The notes beneath the pieces are model-generated. The model was not told the origin of the DNA and did no database searches. It worked only from the letters and a program-made list of their open reading frames with translations. A stretch of DNA of 5,008 nt, from positions 1 to 5,008 of the forward strand of contig JAWXVA010000147.1 of the NCBI GenBank assembly GCA_044425815.1. Reading direction: 5' to 3'. Positions 1-5,008 of the stretch are shown here, piece after piece. The stretch comes from CAUPWF01 sp044425815 (GTDB taxonomy: Bacteria > Bacillota > Clostridia > Lachnospirales > Lachnospiraceae). A program made the position numbers and the translations under genes. How positions within the stretch are numbered: the stretch's first letter is position 1; every line of letters begins with the position of its first letter.

Positions 1-1
1 T

Positions 2-115
2 AGCAATAATAGCTTTTTGATTGAAGAAGACGATGAAGATTTGCAATATAATAGTTGGATTAAGCAGGTATATAACGAAGCACGTGATGAATGGGAGTCG
101 TGGAGTGATGAGTGA
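2..115 (+). CDS. C-terminal tail of an unidentified acidic protein (5' end outside window)
   Basis: An open frame enters from the left edge and ends at a TGA at 113-115, giving 37 residues. The visible tail is strongly acidic (an EEDDED run near its start) and rich in Trp, ending WESWSDE. No domain can be recognised from so little. It is read as coding because it is open from the edge, is co-directional with the following genes, and stops only three bases before the lipoprotein start, as expected in an operon. Its Tyr/Trp/Glu-rich helical look resembles the C-terminal part of the next protein (IIEEKYNTWEQKYLELYKEQ). It could therefore be a second lipoprotein or immunity-type gene, but this is only a weak impression. 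Function unknown. Confidence 0.6.
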   Translation, partial: SNNSFLIEEDDEDLQYNSWIKQVYNEARDEWESWSDE

Positions 116-118
116 AAA

Positions 119-979
119 ATGAAAAAAATAATTATATTAATATTACTAGCAAGTGCATTTTTATCAGGTTGTGTATTCATTGACCCACCACCAACACCAC
201 CGACAATAGAAGAAATGGAGCAACTACTAAAAGAAGGATTTGACGAGGAATTTACAGTCACTTCGATGATAGAAGTAGGTGGAGAATCACACTATACAGG
301 ATACACGGTATATCCGAATGCAAACCCTGAGTTTGAGTTTCAAGCATGGGAATATACAGCTAGAGTTACTGGAGTGCATGCATTTGGTGCAAGAGAGTAT
401 ATACGCACAGATAATTCATATGCTTCTGTAAGATTTATGCATTATTTAGAAGGGTTTTTAGAAGAAAATACTTTTAAATATCAAATTGAGCCTAGACAAA
501 TTTCGATTGATGGAAATGAAGCCTTTATAGATGGTGCTGATATAGTTTTAGTGTTAGAAGAAAAACAAGAAATGGAATTTTACGAAAAATTTGCACAATT
601 TTTAAAAGATTCAGAGGACAAAGCACTAATGACAAAGCAGAGAGATGAAAAAAAGAACATATATCATCCATATATTTATATTTATATCTATTTAATAGGA
701 GAAGATGATATATTATATTTTACGAGGTTACACTTTTCTGATATTTTGTTTGGAGTAATGGATAAAAACCCACAAGATCCATTTTCGGAATTTACAGCTC
801 AGAATATAATAGAAGAAAAATATAATACATGGGAGCAAAAATATTTAGAGTTATATAAAGAACAAGATTCATTTGTATACGAAGTTTTGCAAGATTATCC
901 ACAAGCTTTGAGCAAATGGGAATATTTGCCGGAACGTTCAGATGTTTTAGGTAGGATTGAACCTAACAAGGGGGAATGA
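119..979 (+). CDS. Lipoprotein, candidate immunity protein for the downstream lipase
   Basis: This is a 286-residue protein with a clear type II signal peptide: basic MKK, a hydrophobic Ile/Leu stretch, then the lipobox LSGC with the lipidated Cys at residue 18. It should be anchored to the outer face of the cytoplasmic membrane. A Pro/Thr-rich linker follows (about residues 23-29), then an acidic mature domain with no family I can name. Residues 182-193 alternate Tyr and Ile, probably an exposed beta strand, and the C-terminus (about 228-262) looks helical. The start has only a weak ribosome site (GGAG at 102-105, 13 bases upstream) and lies 3 bases after the previous stop, so it may rely on translational coupling. 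Its stop codon overlaps or nearly touches the lipase start. By analogy with type VI phospholipase effectors, whose immunity partners are often exported lipoproteins encoded alongside, it may neutralise the lipase. That role is inference from position and localisation; the coding and lipoprotein calls are well supported. Confidence 0.9.
   Translation: MKKIIILILLASAFLSGCVFIDPPPTPPTIEEMEQLLKEGFDEEFTVTSMIEVGGESHYTGYTVYPNANPEFEFQAWEYTARVTGVHAFGAREYIRTDNSYASVRFMHYLEGFLEENTFKYQIEPRQISIDGNEAFIDGADIVLVLEEKQEMEFYEKFAQFLKDSEDKALMTKQRDEKKNIYHPYIYIYIYLIGEDDILYFTRLHFSDILFGVMDKNPQDPFSEFTAQNIIEEKYNTWEQKYLELYKEQDSFVYEVLQDYPQALSKWEYLPERSDVLGRIEPNKGE
671..688 (+). repeat. Three-copy hexanucleotide tandem repeat inside the lipoprotein gene
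   Basis: TATATT, TATATT and TATATC stand in tandem and encode three Tyr-Ile pairs of the lipoprotein (residues 185-190). The 6-base unit keeps the frame, so copy-number change would lengthen or shorten a probable beta strand without breaking the gene. The array is short and may simply reflect AT-rich coding of an alternating strand. Confidence 0.5.
968..974 (+). promoter_or_regulatory. Ribosome binding site AAGGGGG that decides the lipase start
   Basis: The purine run AAGGGGG lies inside the last codons of the lipoprotein gene. It leaves only one base before the ATG at 976 but seven bases before the ATG at 982. Seven is near optimal and one is too short, so initiation at 982 is favoured. The ATG at 976 overlaps the lipoprotein TGA as ATGA and could still be used by re-initiating ribosomes. 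Confidence 0.7.
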
Positions 980-981
980 AA

Positions 982-3252
982 ATGTCAATAACAGAATTGG
1001 AAGCGCTATATTTTTCAGAATTTGTGTATTCAGATATTGTTTCAGGTAGCTTTACAAATGGTGTTGATATGCGAGTAGAAATAGCACAAAGCAAAGTGCT
1101 TAACGGAGAAGACGGCGATAATGCATTACAACAATTAAGAAACGAGATGGAAAAATTACAGAATTTAGGCAAAGATGAAGAATATAATCTAGAGCAATGC
1201 GAAGAAGATATGAAAAACGAAAATGAAGATATCGCAATGTTAGCAGCTGAAATAAAGATATATAAGGAAATCTCTGAAGGAAGCATGCTAAGCGAATATA
1301 GTCTGCTAGATGTAAGGGACACTAATAGTTCTAATGGCTTTGTAGCCCATGCATATATATCTAATGATCGTCATTTGGTAGTTGCATTTCGTGGAAGTGA
1401 AAGTCATAATAATCAATTTTTGTTAGATTGGGTAATGGCAGATGTTGGATTGGCATTTTCCTTAGATACAGTGCAACAGAAAGCCGCACAAGAATATTTA
1501 GAATATATAGAAAATACACACGGAGATAAGTATGATTCTGTAACATTTACAGGACATTCTCTAGGTGGGAATTTAGCATTTAATGCTGCAACATTATGCC
1601 CTGATAAAATGTTTGGGCAAATTGACAAGGTATATAACTTAGATGGTCCAGGTTATACTATTAGAGATATGGAAGTATATAGTGACAGAATAGATATTTT
1701 AAATTCTGGCAACAAATATAATCACTATGCAGCCACACTTGTAGGTACACTATTTGCAAGTGATTCAGTTAGGGCAAGTTTTGTCGACCCTGCATTTGAA
1801 GACATAAGCAAGGAACATTTACTTCCCGCTTGGTTAATAACATTGACCGAAGATAATACATTTAAAGAGGGTAAACCTACTTCATCTGATTTGTTGCTAG
1901 AAGCAGTGGCACAAATAGCGGACAACACATCTTTTTATATGGAAAACAATAAGGTGCGTTCAGCGGTTATGACATATATGTTTTTGAATAACCCTATGTA
2001 TAGAGCCACTTTATTAATACCAAAAATTGATGATGTATCAAAATATATAGATAATTATAAAGAGCATGAATATGAAAATGAACAAGATATTATTGATTAT
2101 TTAAACAAACATGTTGAAAACAAAAAAGTTGAATATTTAGTTAGAGGTGCACTACTAAAATGCAGTGCTGGTACACATGCAAGACAGCTAAATCTATCAA
2201 AATGTCATGGTGTATATATCGGAGAACACCCACTTATTCATGCTGAAAATAATAAAGTAGATGAAAATATAACTTTTTTTGGTGTGTGCAACGCACATTC
2301 GTTACCTCCTACAGAAGAAGTTAGCTTTCAAAGAGATGTGGAAAGAGATTCAAATGGAAACAAGACAGGTAACGCTCCTTTTGGATTTGTGAAAGGAAAC
2401 AAATGCCAACCACGTATTATAAGTAATGTTTGGTTTGATACATATACTGGGACTCAGATAGTTGATAACTCAGATAGCGAAAGCTTTAAAGGAAGTTCAT
2501 TAAATGAAGAGATGGCGAAAAAAGCCAAGCCAAGTACAACTACTCTATCATTCTTGGTTTGTGGTTATGGAGGGCTCATCGAGCCATATAATTCTGGTCA
2601 ACAATATCCTATGCAAGGACAACTAACCGGAACACCTAATGATGATGCTCCGAAGATTGATGAAGGTATGGTTCACGAAAAAGGAAGTGACGAAACTGTA
2701 TATGGCAGTAATGACCTAGGGCCATTTGAAAATTCATATAATTTGAATAATACTGAACTTTCTTTAGATGCACAAAAGTATGTAGATGAAATGGTTACCG
2801 ACAGAAGTTATGGAAACGCACCAACTGCATATAATTTTGAAAAAATTGAAAGTCTATTGACTTCAGAAACTCTCGAAGAAGATCAAGTCGCTGCTTTAAC
2901 GTATGTATTTTCTTCTATGAAAGATAAGTGGCATATTGAAAAGTTTTTAAATGCTGGTTTTGTAAAAGATGAAATGTCAGTTTATGAGCAAATGTTTTAT
3001 GATGAATATTATACATCATCAGTTGATGATTATTATGTACCGTCATCTTCATTGTTGGCAGTTAAAGATTACATGCAGGATAACATTAACACCTTAACAA
3101 AAGAAGAACTAGCAATGTTTTCTTATTTGACACAAATAGATGAGAATGATGGATTTTATAAAGTTAATATGCTCTACGAGTATGATTATACATATCGCTC
3201 TAATGAGATAACAGTTAATTCCGATGACAAAACTATAGTATTTCCAGATTAA
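982..3252 (+). CDS. Lipase (Mbeg1-like/DUF2974) fused to PAAR-like DUF4280 domain; probable injected effector
   Basis: This 756-residue protein has no signal peptide (numbering from the ATG at 982; an ATG at 976 would add two residues). Residues 1-20 and about 100-290 form an alpha/beta-hydrolase of the Mbeg1-like/class 3 lipase type. It shows an oxyanion-region motif FRGSE (136-140), the nucleophile elbow GHSLGG (191-196, Ser193), a following NLDGPG (Asp221) and a candidate catalytic His279 in EHLLPAW. A charged, probably coiled-coil segment (about 45-98) interrupts the N-terminal part. Residues about 383-540 match the PAAR-like DUF4280 pattern: GALLKCSAGT, HGVY, NITFFGVC, KCQP, a Trp at 484, then LSFLVCGYGG and GQ. 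PAAR domains cap the VgrG spike in contractile injection systems and carry effectors. The C-terminal part (about 541-756) is acidic, Tyr-rich and unassigned. The likely role is hydrolysis of membrane lipids in a target cell after delivery on the spike. Its neighbours, a candidate immunity lipoprotein and a VgrG-like gene, support this. The domain calls are strong; the delivery role is inferred. Confidence 0.9.
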   Translation: MSITELEALYFSEFVYSDIVSGSFTNGVDMRVEIAQSKVLNGEDGDNALQQLRNEMEKLQNLGKDEEYNLEQCEEDMKNENEDIAMLAAEIKIYKEISEGSMLSEYSLLDVRDTNSSNGFVAHAYISNDRHLVVAFRGSESHNNQFLLDWVMADVGLAFSLDTVQQKAAQEYLEYIENTHGDKYDSVTFTGHSLGGNLAFNAATLCPDKMFGQIDKVYNLDGPGYTIRDMEVYSDRIDILNSGNKYNHYAATLVGTLFASDSVRASFVDPAFEDISKEHLLPAWLITLTEDNTFKEGKPTSSDLLLEAVAQIADNTSFYMENNKVRSAVMTYMFLNNPMYRATLLIPKIDDVSKYIDNYKEHEYENEQDIIDYLNKHVENKKVEYLVRGALLKCSAGTHARQLNLSKCHGVYIGEHPLIHAENNKVDENITFFGVCNAHSLPPTEEVSFQRDVERDSNGNKTGNAPFGFVKGNKCQPRIISNVWFDTYTGTQIVDNSDSESFKGSSLNEEMAKKAKPSTTTLSFLVCGYGGLIEPYNSGQQYPMQGQLTGTPNDDAPKIDEGMVHEKGSDETVYGSNDLGPFENSYNLNNTELSLDAQKYVDEMVTDRSYGNAPTAYNFEKIESLLTSETLEEDQVAALTYVFSSMKDKWHIEKFLNAGFVKDEMSVYEQMFYDEYYTSSVDDYYVPSSSLLAVKDYMQDNINTLTKEELAMFSYLTQIDENDGFYKVNMLYEYDYTYRSNEITVNSDDKTIVFPD

Positions 3253-3256
3253 GGTG
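3251..3256 (+). promoter_or_regulatory. Ribosome binding site AAGGTG overlapping the lipase stop
   Basis: AAGGTG begins within the TAA stop of the lipase gene and ends five bases before the ATG at 3262. It fixes the protease start and tightly links the two genes. A nearly identical AAGGTG site precedes the VgrG-like gene. Confidence 0.7.
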
Positions 3257-3261
3257 TTGAT

Positions 3262-3906
3262 ATGACGAAAAATAAAAAACCACTACCATATATACAGAAT
3301 CACATAAATTGGTGTTGGGCTGTATCTGCCAAAATAGTTGGGTTTCATTACGCTAAATTAAAAAACTTAGAATTACCTTTTGATTATGATATAAAGTATC
3401 CTTTTGGAATTAAATCAAATATTAAAAATGGTTTAGCTGAAAGATGTATGGGGATAGACAATGGGTTGCCTACAATAGATGTATGGCAATCCATGATAGT
3501 ACAAAATGCAAAGAGCAAAACGAAAAATATATATGGTGACTTGCCAGAAGATGATAGTGCAAAAGTGCGCGCATTAAAATATGTAGTGTCAGGAGATATT
3601 AACTCTAAAGAAATAGAAGTTTGCGAGTTTGGGTATTACGATGATGAAATACCTTTATGTGAATTTAATAATTTTATTGAAATAAAAAATGTTTTAGAGC
3701 AAGGTTATGCTATTATTGGAAACTGTATTTTCTTTAATGGATTAGCTCATTCTTTGGTGATTTTCCCACATAATGAGAAACTTAAGATTTATGACCCTAA
3801 AAATGGAGCCACTGACATCTGTAGTTATGATCAAGTGTTTAGAACTGGTTTTTTAACAGATAGTGGACAAGCAGTAGTTAAGTGGGTGCAGTATATAAAA
3901 CCATAG
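3262..3906 (+). CDS. Small papain-like (C39/C70-type) cysteine protease
   Basis: This is a 214-residue protein with no signal peptide or membrane segment. The papain-fold signature is visible: NWCWA at 16-20 with the nucleophile Cys18, Gln12 six residues before it (the same spacing as the oxyanion Gln and Cys of papain), His163 in GLAHSLVIF, and Asp178 in IYDPKNG. The order Gln-Cys-His-Asp/Asn and the small size fit the compact bacterial papain-like peptidases related to C39 and C70 (AvrRpt2-like). There is no prodomain: the catalytic Cys lies only 18 residues from the start. The gene begins 9 bases after the lipase stop with a good ribosome site and ends 16 bases before the VgrG-like gene. 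It could be a second spike-delivered effector, or a processing protease acting on its neighbours; the sequence does not decide. A target-cell role is plausible because papain-like domains recur as toxin domains in polymorphic toxin systems. No obvious immunity gene follows it in the window. The fold call is strong; the biological role is uncertain. Confidence 0.85.
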   Translation: MTKNKKPLPYIQNHINWCWAVSAKIVGFHYAKLKNLELPFDYDIKYPFGIKSNIKNGLAERCMGIDNGLPTIDVWQSMIVQNAKSKTKNIYGDLPEDDSAKVRALKYVVSGDINSKEIEVCEFGYYDDEIPLCEFNNFIEIKNVLEQGYAIIGNCIFFNGLAHSLVIFPHNEKLKIYDPKNGATDICSYDQVFRTGFLTDSGQAVVKWVQYIKP

Positions 3907-3911
3907 GAAAG

Positions 3912-3917
3912 AAGGTG
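3912..3917 (+). promoter_or_regulatory. Ribosome binding site AAGGTG of the VgrG-like gene
   Basis: AAGGTG lies in the 16-base gap after the protease stop and leaves five bases before the ATG at 3923. It supports that ATG as the start of the VgrG-like gene. Confidence 0.7.
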
Positions 3918-3922
3918 TGACG

Positions 3923-5008
3923 ATGCATGAAAAACTATTAAATCAAAATATAAATATATTAGGAGAAATTCCATTTATTAAAATTATAGACTTTGAGTTC
4001 ATTAATAACATAAATGAACATGCTATATGTACTGTTGTTGGATTCATCTCTAAAAATGATTTGCCTATAATTGAAAAAATACAATATTTTAAGAAAAAAT
4101 GTGATATAATAGATATGTCAATTTCGAAGGTTGTTTTTTCAGGGATTTATAAAGAAATTATAGCAGTGCAAGAAAATGATTTAGTAAAGGTTACAGCAAA
4201 ACTTATAAGCGCTACAAAATTATTAGATTTTGAAAAGAAGAGTTGCTCTTTTCAAAATATTGATATGTTCTATAATACAGTAACGTCTCAAATCTTGGCA
4301 AATACAAAAAATGCTGTTTGTATATATAATGAAGTTTCAAACACTCCAATTGGTGAACCTTTATTGCAATATAATGAAACAGATTGGGAATTTATCAAGC
4401 GAATTGCTAGTATCAAAGAGCAATCACTTATTGTAAATTGCGAGTTAGCAGAGCCAAGGTTTTATTATGGTGTACCCAAAAGTAGCAATGTTGAATTATG
4501 TTTAGAGAAATATGAAAAAGAAATTTCAGATAAATATTATTCCGATGGTGGCGAATTAAAGGGTAGACAAAAATCAAACTACATATCTATTTCATTTAAA
4601 GATAGACGGTTTTTGCCTATAGGTTTTGAAGTAGCATTTAATAATGATACTTATAGGGTATACTATCAAAGTGCTGAATTTGTTAAGGGTGAACTCATTT
4701 ATTCTTATAAAATCGGAAAAGATGGATTACTCACAAATTGTTTGATAGAAAATAATGATGTTTCAAAAATTTCATTAAATGGTAAGATAACCGATGTAAA
4801 AGAAGAAATTATAAATGTAGCACTGGATATTGACAATAATGATGTAAAAACAGCGGGTTACTCATTTAAGTGGCAACCAATAACAGGAAACACATTTTAT
4901 TCAATGCCTAAAAATGGAACAATGGCGAGAGTTAAATTTGCAAAATACGGAGCATATAGCTATAACTCTCCAAGAACAAATTGCAATACACACACTGAAT
5001 TTTCCGTG
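3923..5008 (+). CDS. VgrG / phage late control D-like spike protein (3' end outside window)
   Basis: The frame opens at an ATG with a good ribosome site and stays open for 362 codons to the window edge, so the C-terminus is missing. The first about 265 residues resemble the gp27/late-control-D part of VgrG. They include a beta-rich start, SFQN at 109-112, and the hallmark LLQYNETDWEFIKRIAS at 147-163, the counterpart of the QYxE(S/T)D(W/F)xFxxRL motif of VgrG proteins. Residues about 283-347 look like the gp5-type OB-fold, with GKITDV, a VALDID strand, and YSMPKNGTMARVKF (326-339), which matches the usual 'MP..G..V.v.F' strand. VgrG trimers form the puncturing spike of type VI, Pvc/Afp-type and phage tail machines and bind a PAAR tip protein. 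The PAAR-like lipase two genes upstream is the natural partner. Simple Sec export is not expected, as there is no signal peptide. Whether a C-terminal effector extension exists cannot be seen. A prophage tail protein is the main alternative, but the adjoining PAAR-like effector favours a toxin-delivery system. Confidence 0.85.
   Translation, partial: MHEKLLNQNINILGEIPFIKIIDFEFINNINEHAICTVVGFISKNDLPIIEKIQYFKKKCDIIDMSISKVVFSGIYKEIIAVQENDLVKVTAKLISATKLLDFEKKSCSFQNIDMFYNTVTSQILANTKNAVCIYNEVSNTPIGEPLLQYNETDWEFIKRIASIKEQSLIVNCELAEPRFYYGVPKSSNVELCLEKYEKEISDKYYSDGGELKGRQKSNYISISFKDRRFLPIGFEVAFNNDTYRVYYQSAEFVKGELIYSYKIGKDGLLTNCLIENNDVSKISLNGKITDVKEEIINVALDIDNNDVKTAGYSFKWQPITGNTFYSMPKNGTMARVKFAKYGAYSYNSPRTNCNTHTEFSV

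Noticed and set aside
47..52. Perfect TATAAT in the tail of the first gene, a possible -10 for the lipoprotein
   Set aside because: The nearest -35-like hexamer (TTGAAG at 21-26) is 20 bases away, which is too far, and such hexamers arise by chance in AT-rich coding DNA. An internal promoter cannot be excluded.
963..1322. Reverse-strand open frame of 119 codons
   Set aside because: It lies wholly antisense to the lipase N-terminal region, has a Ser/Leu-rich composition typical of the complement of Glu/Lys-rich coding DNA, and shows no recognisable domain.
1361..1928. Three short reverse-strand open frames (1361-1546, 1413-1628, 1725-1928)
   Set aside because: They overlap each other or the conserved lipase core on the opposite strand, have no domain, and are explained as shadows of the lipase gene.
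3907..3922. Gap between protease and VgrG-like gene examined for a terminator
   Set aside because: It is only 16 bases, contains the ribosome site and has no inverted repeat or T run, so read-through is expected.
4102..4110. TGATATAAT, an extended -10-like sequence within the VgrG-like gene
   Set aside because: It lies inside a conserved open frame, has no -35 match at the right distance (CAATAT there), and no gene start follows it.
3923..5008. Interpretation as part of an ordinary siphophage or myophage tail module
   Set aside because: The gpD/VgrG fold alone would allow it, but the adjacent PAAR-like lipase, protease and lipoprotein are not standard tail-module genes. It remains an alternative until the flanks are seen.

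Overview
The window is low-GC DNA (roughly one third G+C by eye) with purine-rich Shine-Dalgarno sequences, standard stop codons (TGA, TGA, TAA, TAG) and a typical bacterial lipobox. Together these suggest a Firmicute, most likely of the Clostridia type. That assignment is inference from composition and domain content; no rRNA or other taxonomic marker is present.

The layout is one compact, co-directional plus-strand gene series with no gap longer than 17 bases. It runs: (1) the last 37 codons of an unidentified acidic protein (2-115); (2) a 286-residue lipoprotein (119-979); (3) a 756-residue protein joining an Mbeg1-like (DUF2974) alpha/beta-hydrolase lipase domain to a PAAR-like DUF4280 domain and an unassigned C-terminal region (982-3252, with a possible earlier start at 976); (4) a 214-residue papain-like cysteine protease with a visible Gln-Cys-His-Asp catalytic set (3262-3906); (5) the first 362 codons of a VgrG / phage late-control-D-like spike protein, still open at the window edge (3923-5008). 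Gene junctions are an ATGA stop/start overlap or short gaps with Shine-Dalgarno sequences next to or overlapping the previous stop, so this is very probably one operon.

Read together, the genes look like a spike-plus-effector module of a contractile injection system. The VgrG-like trimer would form the spike and the PAAR-like domain would cap its tip. The fused lipase would be carried as an effector, and the small protease may be a second effector or a processing enzyme. The lipoprotein ahead of the lipase sits where immunity proteins to secreted phospholipases often lie, and it would be displayed on the outer face of the membrane, where an incoming lipase would act. VgrG/PAAR spike logic is best known from Gram-negative type VI secretion and extracellular contractile injection systems, so finding it in an apparently low-GC Gram-positive genome is the main point of interest. 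No sheath, tube, baseplate or ATPase gene lies in the window, so the type of machine cannot be settled here. No promoter, terminator, RNA gene, insertion sequence, CRISPR array or attachment site could be supported.
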